The notes below the pieces were generated by a model that saw only the letters and a program-made list of their open reading frames with translations, made no database searches and was not told the DNA's origin. Both the position numbers and the translations under genes were made by a program. From Campylobacteraceae bacterium (GTDB lineage Bacteria; Campylobacterota; Campylobacteria; Campylobacterales; Sulfurovaceae), in the NCBI GenBank assembly GCA_027026055.1, contig JALVPA010000146.1:1-30144 (forward strand): DNA of 30,144 bases, given 5' to 3'. Shown piece after piece: positions 23,816-30,144 of the stretch (its first letter is position 1; every line of letters begins with the position of its first letter).

Positions 23816-24157
23816 ATGTCTGAAATAAATCGTCAACCCATAGAGGTTCCCGGAGCAACGGTGCCCTTTTTTACCTATGAAATGGGAGAAACCCAATATT
23901 ACGAATTCGACACTTCCAAATGCGGACCGCCGGAGCCGATGGTCAATGCGATGGCGGGTTTGAAACTTATCGATGCGCCGAATAAAAAGTTGGTGATGAT
24001 CAACCACAAAAAACCGATGGGATTGTTGGACAAAATCGGTGAAAATTTCGATATCGAAACGGAAAAACTCGACGACGGTCGTGTAAAGCTGATCTTTTCG
24101 TATAAAAAAGGCGCAAGCGAAGAGGCGAATCTCAACGACGCCTCCTGTCACGGGTAA
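23816..24157 (+). CDS. DUF2249-family (TusA-like fold) protein
   Basis: 113 aa cytoplasmic protein. The block YYEFDTSKCGPPEPMVNAM followed by KLVMINHKKPMGLLDKIGENFDIETEKLDDGRVKLIF matches the DUF2249 pattern (D-x-S/R-x-x-PPEP, then LVLINxxxPxPL). There is one Cys in the motif, and a second near the C-terminus (DASCHG). DUF2249 proteins often sit in denitrification and NO-related clusters, but no biochemical role is established to my knowledge. I chose the ATG at 23816 with AGGAG before it; an upstream in-frame ATG (23747) lies on the Fnr box. It is 6 bp before the membrane protein gene and under a Fnr-type promoter. Confidence 0.75.
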   Translation: MSEINRQPIEVPGATVPFFTYEMGETQYYEFDTSKCGPPEPMVNAMAGLKLIDAPNKKLVMINHKKPMGLLDKIGENFDIETEKLDDGRVKLIFSYKKGASEEANLNDASCHG

Positions 24158-24163
24158 GGGGAG

Positions 24164-25402
24164 ATGAGAGCGGTATCGAGCGATTTCGCGCCGCCGTTGC
24201 GGCTTATCGCACCTTTTTTTAGGACGGGAGTGTTTTTCTTTGCGGCATCTTCCGTCGCTTTGCTTTTTTTCTCTCCCGACTTAGCGATGATGTCGTTTGA
24301 GACGGCGGGGTGGTTGCATCTGTTTTGGCTTGGTTTCGTGATGACGATCATTTTCGGCGCGATGGCGCAGTTGGTACCCGTGGTGCTGGAGAGGGGACAC
24401 GCGGCGGTCGATCTTTATTATGCGATTTACGGCTTGTTGACGATAGGGATCGTCATGATGGTCGGCGGTTTTTGGATAGCGCCGTCGCTACTTCCTTTCG
24501 GCGGTTTGCTGGTGCTTGCCGCAATGGTGATTTTTGCGATTGAAAATTTGGTGACATTACGCAAAAGTACGTTGCGAACCTTGACGGTTTCGACGGTCAA
24601 ATGGAGCAATGCCTATTTGCTTATGGGGATTGTGACGGGATTTGTAATCGCTTTGGGTATGAACGGCGCCTGGCGCATCGATGCGATTGCGTTGCTACGC
24701 GCGCACGTCTTTGCGGTGCTCGGCGGGTACGTCATGGCGACGATCGTGGGATTGTCGCTGATACTTTTGCCGATGTTTTCGTTGGCGCATGGATTTGACG
24801 AAAGGCCGATTCATCGGGCGTTCAAGGCGTTGATTGCGGGTGTGGGTGCCGTCTTTGTCGGTTCGCTGATCGATGTGTCGATAGTGCGTGTCGCAGGTTA
24901 TTTTTCCGTCGGTGTCGCTATAGTGCTGTACCTCTATCAAGTTTCGATCATTGGACGGATGCGCGTGCGCAAAGAGTGGGATATTTGGGCGAAATCGATG
25001 CTCTTTGCTTTCGTGACGCTTGCAACGGCGGTCGTATCGATTGCGTTATGGTTCGTTTTCGGTAGCGACGGACTACTCTATGCGGGCGTGTGGTTCTTTT
25101 CGGCGGGATTTACCGCATTTATGATCATCGGCCATTTGTACAAAATCGTGCCCTTTTTGGTTTGGTTCGAACGATTTTCGCCGCTTGTAGGCAAACAAAA
25201 GGTGCCGATGCTGCATGAGATGTACGAAAAGAAAGAGGCGGAGATGACCTTTTGGTTTGTCGCAATCGGAGTTTCGGCGATCGGTGTCGCTTTGTTGTTC
25301 GGATCGGATACGCTTTTTAAGGCGGGTGCGAGCTTTATGACGGCGGGAGCGCTCTTTTTGGTTATGACGATGGAAAAGATGCTCTCCTTTGGGAAGAAGT
25401 AG
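24164..25402 (+). CDS. Polytopic membrane protein, NnrS-like or cbb3-subunit-I-like
   Basis: 412 aa with about 12 hydrophobic helices. Conserved-looking helical histidines occur in GWLHLFWLGFVMTIIFGAMAQLVPVV (about 46-72), LLRAHVFAVLGGYVMATIVG (about 178-198) and IIGHLYKIVPFLVWFERF (about 320-338). Such histidines could bind heme or copper, as in NnrS or heme-copper oxidase relatives. True NnrS starts differently, so the family assignment is uncertain. It is the second gene of a Fnr-controlled pair after DUF2249, inside a nitrogen-oxide gene block, so a role in NO or nitrite metabolism is likely. The Shine-Dalgarno (AAGGGGAG) abuts the start unusually closely. Its TAG stop begins a heptamer array. 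Confidence 0.65.
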   Translation: MRAVSSDFAPPLRLIAPFFRTGVFFFAASSVALLFFSPDLAMMSFETAGWLHLFWLGFVMTIIFGAMAQLVPVVLERGHAAVDLYYAIYGLLTIGIVMMVGGFWIAPSLLPFGGLLVLAAMVIFAIENLVTLRKSTLRTLTVSTVKWSNAYLLMGIVTGFVIALGMNGAWRIDAIALLRAHVFAVLGGYVMATIVGLSLILLPMFSLAHGFDERPIHRAFKALIAGVGAVFVGSLIDVSIVRVAGYFSVGVAIVLYLYQVSIIGRMRVRKEWDIWAKSMLFAFVTLATAVVSIALWFVFGSDGLLYAGVWFFSAGFTAFMIIGHLYKIVPFLVWFERFSPLVGKQKVPMLHEMYEKKEAEMTFWFVAIGVSAIGVALLFGSDTLFKAGASFMTAGALFLVMTMEKMLSFGKK

Positions 25403-25720
25403 AAAATAGAAAATAGAAAATAGAAAATAGAAATTAGAAATTAGAAACTGAGGGGTGGATGGTGAAGAATGAAGCGAGAAGAGTGAAGGATGAAGGGTGA
25501 AGAGATATGGTTTTGTTTTAATGAGCAATGAGGAATGAACAATCGAAGGGTGAAGGGTATCGGTATGCTTTTTCAGCGTAAAGCTTTTAGATCTTGGAGT
25601 CGGAGGCTTTAGCCCCGCCGGATAACGGTTGTTTGATAGGGAGTAAAATTAAAGAAGGTAGCGTATAGGCGCAGCTGAAGCATTTGCTTCCAAAGAGGAT
25701 AAGGTGCGTCATCATGCACC
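25401..25720. repeat. Long composite heptamer-palindrome repeat region
   Basis: This 354-bp gap between genes has no credible gene. Seven units of AGAAAAT/AGAAATT/AGAAACT (25401-25449) are followed by six units of the GTGAAGA/ATGAAGG type (25462-25503) and about six degenerate ATGAGGA/GGTGAAG units (25521-25562). The core GGTATGCTTTTTCAGCGTAA (from 25562) continues AAGCTTTTAG. Palindromic modules follow at 25602-25619 (GGCTTTAGCC), 25677-25690 (GAAGC-attt-GCTTC) and 25703-25720 (GGTGC...GCACC). The last resembles the hairpin before cobA. Confidence 0.75.
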
Positions 25721-25756
25721 GATAGAGACATTTTCTAAAAATCAAAGGATAGAACA

Positions 25757-26071
25757 ATGTGCGATATTACCAAAGAAGCGGTTTACGATGCGATCTCTAC
25801 GGTCATTGACCCTGAAGTGGGATTTAACCTTGTGGAGATGGGGTTGATCTACGATGCGATTATCGATGAGCAGTGTAACGTGCATGTGGTGATGACGCTT
25901 TCGACGCAGGGATGCCCGCTGCATCAGATGATTACGCAGTGGGTCAAAGAGGCGGTGGAGCGTATCGAAGGGGTCGGCAATGTCGATGTCGAGGTGGTGT
26001 GGGAGCCCGCATGGAATATCTCCATGGCGCAACCGCATGTGATCGAAGCGTTGCAACGAGGCGCGAAGTAA
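25757..26071 (+). CDS. MIP18/DUF59-family Fe-S cluster assembly protein
   Basis: 104 aa cytoplasmic protein of the MIP18/PaaD/SufT-like family. It shows AISTVIDPEVGFNLVEMGLIYDAIID (about 12-37), the Cys-containing STQGCPLHQMITQWV and the tail VEVVWEPAWNISMAQ. Members help mature Fe-S proteins; NirJ, NapA and NapG in this window are all Fe-S proteins, which makes a helper role plausible but unproven. RBS AAAGGA lies 7-8 nt before the ATG. It stands alone, between a repeat region and tandem hairpins. Confidence 0.85.
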   Translation: MCDITKEAVYDAISTVIDPEVGFNLVEMGLIYDAIIDEQCNVHVVMTLSTQGCPLHQMITQWVKEAVERIEGVGNVDVEVVWEPAWNISMAQPHVIEALQRGAK

Positions 26072-26108
26072 AGCCTCGTACGTTGCATTTCAATCAAAAA
26101 GATTGAAA
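26051..26108 (+). terminator. Tandem hairpins after the MIP18 gene
   Basis: CGAGGC/GCCTCG with flanking GCAA/TTGC forms a hairpin across the stop codon (26051-26087). A perfect 8-bp stem TTTCAATC-aaaaa-GATTGAAA follows (26088-26108). There is no U-tract; they probably insulate the gene from the nap promoter region. Confidence 0.4.
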
Positions 26109-26206
26109 CGAAAATAAAATACCTCCATTATTTTTTATCCAAGAGAATATTTCTCCGCTTTAAAATCTCTTCAAAATCTTACAGATTCGGCAATTTATGA
26201 AAAATC

Positions 26207-26249
26207 TTGATGTAAATCATCTGTTCGATTAATAGCCGTGTGCTAAACT
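26207..26249 (+). promoter_or_regulatory. Crp/Fnr-type box and extended -10 of the nap operon
   Basis: TTGATGTAAATCAT (26207-26220) matches the consensus at 9 of 10 positions. The extended -10 TGCTAAACT (26241-26249) predicts a start near 26256, with the box at about -42.5. The rest of the gap, 26109-26303, is AT-rich with no gene. Confidence 0.7.
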
Positions 26250-26303
26250 ATGTACTGTCGTTATAGTCTCTATAACAAAAACAAATTTGTACGGAGGAAA
26301 ACC

Positions 26304-29144
26304 ATGGCTCTAAACAGAAGGGAGTTTCTCAAGAGCGCCGCTGCCGCTTCGGCTGCGAGTGCCGTAGGGATCGCTGTTCCTTCGTCTCTGGAAGCAGCTG
26401 CGCAAGATGCGCAGAAAGACTGGAGATGGGATAAAGCCGCGTGTCGTTTTTGCGGGACGGGATGCGGTATCATGCTGGCGACCAAAAACGGTCGTATCGT
26501 CGCCGTCAAAGGCGACCCGGCCGCGCCGGTAAACAGGGGGCTCAACTGTATCAAAGGATACTTCAACGCCAAAATCATGTACGGTGCCGACCGTCTCAAA
26601 ACGCCGCTGTTGCGTATGAACGACAAAGGCGAGTTCGACAAAAACGGTAAATTCCGTCCCGTTTCGTGGAAGCGCGCTTTCGACGAGATGGAAAAACACG
26701 CCAAAAAGGCGCTCAAAGAGAGCGGTCCCGAAGGGGTGGCGGTGTTTGCCTCCGGACAATATACGATCATGGAAGGGTACGCCGCGCAAAAGATGATGAA
26801 AGGCGGTTTCCGCTCCAACGCCATCGACCCGAATGCCAGACACTGTATGGCGTCCGCGGTCGTCGGTTTCTATCAAACGTTCGGTATGGACGAACCGTCG
26901 GGATGTTACGACGATATCGAAATCACCGATACGATCGTAACGTGGGGATCCAACATGGCGGAGATGCACCCGATTTTGTGGTCGCGCGTCACCGATCGCA
27001 AGCTCTCCGATCCCGATCGCGTCAAAGTGGTCAATTTGCAAACCTATACCCATCGTACGTGTGACCTCGGTGACTTCAACATCATCTTCAGACCGCAAAC
27101 CGATTTGGCGATCTGGAACTATATCGCCAGAGAGATCGTCTATCGCGACAAAAAAGGCGGCGGTACCGAAGATATCATCGATTGGGATTTTGTCAACAAA
27201 CATATGGTCTTTGCCACCGGTCCGGTCAATATCGGATACGGTATGCGCCGTAAAGGCGAAAAGTCGCTCACGCCCGTTCGACCCGACGGTAGCGCGGGTA
27301 AATACAGCGCCAAAGAGATGGAGACCATTAACAAAGAGATGAGCAAAAAGGTCTCAGAACTCGAAGCGCCCGCTCTCAAACCTTACGGCTATAAAGAGGG
27401 CGATACGATGAAGCACAATCCCGGTACGCTCAAACACTGGGAGATCAGCTTCGAAGAGTATAAAAAATCGCTCGAACCCTATACGCTCGATTATGTCGCC
27501 AAACTCGCCAAAGGCGATCCGAACGAATCGCTCGAGAGCTTCAAGAAAAAGCTGCAGGATTTGGCGAACCTCTATATCGAGAAAGATCGCAAAGTCGTTT
27601 CTTTCTGGACGATGGGGATGAACCAACACACCAGAGGTACGTGGGACAATACGCTCAGCTACAACGTCCACTTCCTCCTCAACAAACAAGCCAAACCGGG
27701 TAACGGCGCCTTCTCGTTGACGGGACAGCCGAGCGCCTGCGGTACGGCGCGCGAAGTGGGTACATTCTGTCACCGCTTGCCTGCGGATATGATGGTCAAA
27801 AACCCCAAACACAGAGCGCATGTCGAAAAAGTGTGGAAAATCCCCGCAGGTACGCTCAACCCGGTGGGCAATCAGCACATTATGAAGATCCATCGCGATA
27901 TCGAAGACGGCGTGGTCAAGTTTGCATGGGTCAACGTCTGTAATCCCTACCAAGACTCCGCTTCCGCACGTCACTGGATCAAAGCGGCGCGCAAGATGGA
28001 CAACTTCATCGTCACTTCCGACGGTTATCCCGGTATCTCGGCGATGGTCTCCGACCTCGTTTTGCCTTCGGCGATGATCTACGAAAAATGGGGGGCTTAC
28101 GGAAACGCGGAGCGTCGTACGCAACACTGGAGACAACAAGTCCTGCCGGTAGGCGATGCGATGAGCGATACCTGGCAATGGGTCGAGTTTTCCAAACGCT
28201 TTACCGTCAAAGATCTGTGGGGCGAATATACGCTGAGAAACGGCAAAAAACTTCCCAACGTCATCGAAGATGCCAAAAAGATGGGTTACAGCGAAGATAC
28301 GACGATGTACGAAATCCTTTTTGCGAACGATCGTGCCAAAAAATATAAAATCGATCTGAACAAATTCCCGCAAAAAGGATTCGACAACACAGAATGTTTG
28401 GGCGATAGCCGTAATGTCGTCGGTTCCGACGGTAAAGTCTTCAAAGGTTACGGCTTTATGATCCACGAATATTTGTGGGAAGAGTACGCCGGTTTTGGTA
28501 GAGGGCACGGACACGACTTGGCGCCGTTTGAAGTCTATCACAAAGTACGCGGTCTTAAATGGCCGGTCGTTGACGGTAAAGAGACGCAGTGGCGCTACAA
28601 CGTCAAATACGACCCCTACGCGGCTAAAGCCAATCCGGGCGGCGACTTCGCCTTCTACGGACCGCTTGCCAAGGCGCTTCCCAAAGGCGATCTTCGCGGT
28701 GTCAAAGACAAAAAGAAAACACCGATTCCCAACAAAGCGAAGATCTTCGCCAGACCCTATATGGATCCGCCGGAAATGCCGGACAAAGAGTACGATACGT
28801 GGCTCTGTACGGGTCGCGTACTTGAACATTGGCACAGCGGTACGATGACGATGCGTGTACCCGAGCTTTATCGTGCGGTGCCAGAGGCGTTGTGTTATAT
28901 GCACCCCGACGACGCCAAAAAACGCGGCGTCAAGCGCGGCGAGTTGGTATGGGTCGAGTCGCGCCGCGGCAAGGTCAAAGCGCGTGTCGAGACGCGCGGA
29001 CGTAACAGACCGCCTCAAGGATTGGTCTTCGTGCCGTGGTTCGACGAGAAGGTATTGATCAACAAGGTCACGCTCGATGCGACCTGTCCGATGTCCAAAC
29101 AGACCGACTTTAAAAAGTGCGCGGTAAAAATCTATAAGGCGTAA
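26304..29144 (+). CDS. napA: Periplasmic nitrate reductase catalytic subunit NapA
   Basis: 946 aa molybdenum bis-MGD enzyme reducing nitrate to nitrite in the periplasm. The Tat signal is NRREFLK (residues 4-10) plus an Ala-rich helix. The 4Fe-4S site is C47-x2-C50-x3-C54-x27-C82. The molybdenum ligand is C181 in NARHCMASAV, which marks NapA rather than Ser/Asp enzymes. The length, more than 900 aa, is the Campylobacterota form. I chose the ATG at 26304 (GGAGG 7-8 nt upstream, Tat motif near the start) over an in-frame ATG at 26250. It is the first gene of napA-napG-napH and needs MoeA (14412-15653). A Fnr-type promoter precedes it. Confidence 0.97.
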   Translation: MALNRREFLKSAAAASAASAVGIAVPSSLEAAAQDAQKDWRWDKAACRFCGTGCGIMLATKNGRIVAVKGDPAAPVNRGLNCIKGYFNAKIMYGADRLKTPLLRMNDKGEFDKNGKFRPVSWKRAFDEMEKHAKKALKESGPEGVAVFASGQYTIMEGYAAQKMMKGGFRSNAIDPNARHCMASAVVGFYQTFGMDEPSGCYDDIEITDTIVTWGSNMAEMHPILWSRVTDRKLSDPDRVKVVNLQTYTHRTCDLGDFNIIFRPQTDLAIWNYIAREIVYRDKKGGGTEDIIDWDFVNKHMVFATGPVNIGYGMRRKGEKSLTPVRPDGSAGKYSAKEMETINKEMSKKVSELEAPALKPYGYKEGDTMKHNPGTLKHWEISFEEYKKSLEPYTLDYVAKLAKGDPNESLESFKKKLQDLANLYIEKDRKVVSFWTMGMNQHTRGTWDNTLSYNVHFLLNKQAKPGNGAFSLTGQPSACGTAREVGTFCHRLPADMMVKNPKHRAHVEKVWKIPAGTLNPVGNQHIMKIHRDIEDGVVKFAWVNVCNPYQDSASARHWIKAARKMDNFIVTSDGYPGISAMVSDLVLPSAMIYEKWGAYGNAERRTQHWRQQVLPVGDAMSDTWQWVEFSKRFTVKDLWGEYTLRNGKKLPNVIEDAKKMGYSEDTTMYEILFANDRAKKYKIDLNKFPQKGFDNTECLGDSRNVVGSDGKVFKGYGFMIHEYLWEEYAGFGRGHGHDLAPFEVYHKVRGLKWPVVDGKETQWRYNVKYDPYAAKANPGGDFAFYGPLAKALPKGDLRGVKDKKKTPIPNKAKIFARPYMDPPEMPDKEYDTWLCTGRVLEHWHSGTMTMRVPELYRAVPEALCYMHPDDAKKRGVKRGELVWVESRRGKVKARVETRGRNRPPQGLVFVPWFDEKVLINKVTLDATCPMSKQTDFKKCAVKIYKA

Positions 29145-29149
29145 AGACG

Positions 29150-29980
29150 ATGGGACACTCCGGCAATAGACGTAAATTTTTGGCGACAACCGTACAAAGC
29201 GTCGGTTTGACGGCACTTGGAGGATTGCTTTGGAGCGGCTATACCGATGCCGTCAAAGCGTCGCCTCCGGTGCTTAGACCGCCGGGCGCGCTGAAAGAGG
29301 AGGATTTTCTCAAAGCGTGCGTCAAGTGCGGCTTGTGCGCCGAAGCGTGCCGCAATCGCGAGAGCAATATCGATCAGGAGACGGGTAAACCGCGCAAAAG
29401 CACGCTCAAGATGGCGAAAGGAGGCGATCATCGATTGATCGGTACCCCTTACTTTATCGCCAGAGACGTGCCGTGTTATATGTGCGAAGATATCCCCTGT
29501 ACCGCCGCTTGCCCTTCGGGTGCGCTCGATTTGGCGCGTCTTTCCGAAAAAAAAGGCGAGCCCGATATCAACGAAGCGCGTATGGGCTTGGCGGTGGTGC
29601 ACAAAGAGTCGTGTATTGCGTTTTGGGGATTGCAGTGCGATGCGTGTTATCGCGCTTGTCCATTGTTGGACGAAGCGATTACGCTGGAGTACCAAAAAAA
29701 CGATCGTACGGGTAAACACGCCTTTTTGTTGCCCGTCGTACACTCCGACGTTTGTACGGGATGCGGATTGTGCGAAAAAGCGTGCGTTACGGAAAAGGCG
29801 GCGATTTTCGTACTGCCCAGAGAATACGCGACGGGTAAAGCCGGCGATCATTACGTCAAAGGCTGGGACGAACAAGATCAACGACGCGTAGGCAATCGTA
29901 AGATCGAAGAGATAGAGACACGCGACGTACGCAGTAGTCAAGCGCCTGCGGAGTATCTGAACAAGGAGATAGAGTTCTGA
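29150..29980 (+). CDS. napG: Ferredoxin-type quinol-oxidation protein NapG
   Basis: 276 aa periplasmic electron carrier that works with NapH to pass electrons from menaquinol toward NapA. The Tat signal is NRRKFLATT. Four Cys clusters for 4Fe-4S centres follow: C57VKCGLCAEAC67, CYMCEDIPCTAACP, LQCDACYRACP and CTGCGLCEKAC. The C-terminus is a short charged tail. It starts 5 bp after napA and its stop overlaps the napH start (TGATG). Because napC is absent at this point, NapGH is probably the quinol-oxidising route, as in other Campylobacterota. Confidence 0.95.
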   Translation: MGHSGNRRKFLATTVQSVGLTALGGLLWSGYTDAVKASPPVLRPPGALKEEDFLKACVKCGLCAEACRNRESNIDQETGKPRKSTLKMAKGGDHRLIGTPYFIARDVPCYMCEDIPCTAACPSGALDLARLSEKKGEPDINEARMGLAVVHKESCIAFWGLQCDACYRACPLLDEAITLEYQKNDRTGKHAFLLPVVHSDVCTGCGLCEKACVTEKAAIFVLPREYATGKAGDHYVKGWDEQDQRRVGNRKIEEIETRDVRSSQAPAEYLNKEIEF

Positions 29981-30144
29981 TGAAAAAGGTCAAATATCTT
30001 CTACTAAGACGCTTGGTGCAAACGACGCTGTTGGTGCTCTATTTCGGAGCGAACGCATACGGATGGCATCTGCTGGAAGGGACTTTCGGATCTTCCAAGC
30101 TCTTCGATACGATACCGCTTGCCGACCCGTATATGGTAGTACAG
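29980..30144 (+). CDS. napH: Membrane quinol-oxidation protein NapH (partial, cut by window end)
   Basis: The first 55 codons of the membrane partner of NapG. The start MKKVKYLLLRRLVQTTLLVLYFGANAYGWHLLEG... then ...FDTIPLADPYMVVQ shows the NapH N-terminal membrane helix and the conserved IPLADP motif. The ATG overlaps the napG TGA. The Fe-S and later helices lie beyond the window; the nap genes usually continue with napB, napF, napL and napD in this group (known order, not seen here). Confidence 0.9.
   Translation, partial: MKKVKYLLLRRLVQTTLLVLYFGANAYGWHLLEGTFGSSKLFDTIPLADPYMVVQ

Noticed and set aside
25073..25528. 151-codon minus-strand frame
   Set aside because: It combines a shadow of the membrane protein gene with translated heptamer repeats; no start signal or domain.
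26088..26109. GATTGAAAC-ending palindrome like a CRISPR repeat end
   Set aside because: It occurs once, has no spacers and is fully explained as a symmetric hairpin after a gene.
27354..29216. 620-codon open frame opposite napA
   Set aside because: It lies entirely antisense to a clear napA gene, shows no recognisable domain and reflects the codon bias of the real gene.
1..30144. tRNA, rRNA, transposase or phage genes
   Set aside because: None was recognised by eye on either strand; the gaps are short and explained by promoters, hairpins or repeats.

Overview
The window looks like a chromosomal segment of a denitrifying or nitrate-respiring Campylobacterota (epsilonproteobacterial) bacterium of the Sulfurimonas/Sulfurovum type. 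The reasons are the nap gene order napA-napG-napH with no napD or napC in front, a one-gene two-unit siroheme decarboxylase, an OprD-like Campylobacterota porin, and the general codon style. This is inferred from protein recognition only; no database search was run.

Layout. (1) 119-7593: a metal-resistance locus. An ArsR-type repressor (+) faces a five-gene leftward operon: SO_0444-type permease, small His/Cys periplasmic protein, outer-membrane factor, His-rich CusB-like adaptor and CusA-like RND pump. A perfect 7-6-7 inverted repeat lies on the divergent promoters. (2) 7751-12324: a porin with its own promoter and terminator, then two exported amide hydrolases in tandem (a YtcJ-like amidohydrolase and a choloylglycine-hydrolase-type Ntn enzyme). 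(3) 12359-26071: a heme d1/siroheme and nitrogen-oxide block: nirF, a monoheme cytochrome c, nirJ, cobA, a Crp/Fnr regulator, a fused AhbA/AhbB-type decarboxylase, a SirC/Met8-type dehydrogenase, a DUF2249 protein, a polytopic NnrS-like membrane protein and a MIP18-family Fe-S assembly protein. Inserted among these are moeA, a small coiled-coil protein, an MscS channel with a DUF481 protein, and a broken thioredoxin-like gene. (4) 26207-30144: the start of the periplasmic nitrate reductase operon napA, napG, napH (napH is cut by the window edge).

How it works together. CobA makes precorrin-2, the SirC/Met8 homologue takes it toward siroheme, the fused decarboxylase removes two acetate carboxyls, and NirJ and NirF finish heme d1. 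MoeA supplies molybdenum cofactor for NapA. The cd1 nitrite reductase nirS, which would use heme d1, is not in this window. Five TTGAT-N4-ATCAA-type boxes precede nirF, the cytochrome/nirJ pair, the divergent decarboxylase/sirC pair, the DUF2249 operon and napA. Four fit class II spacing (centre -41.5) and the napA box is one base off. The in-window Crp/Fnr protein has the ExxSR recognition motif expected to read such a box, so the block looks like one regulon.

The most unusual feature is a family of interspersed repeats made of degenerate 7-bp tandem repeats next to a small palindromic core (ATGCTTT...AAAG). Three copies lie between genes and abut or supply stop codons. A fourth lies in frame inside the metal permease gene and is translated.
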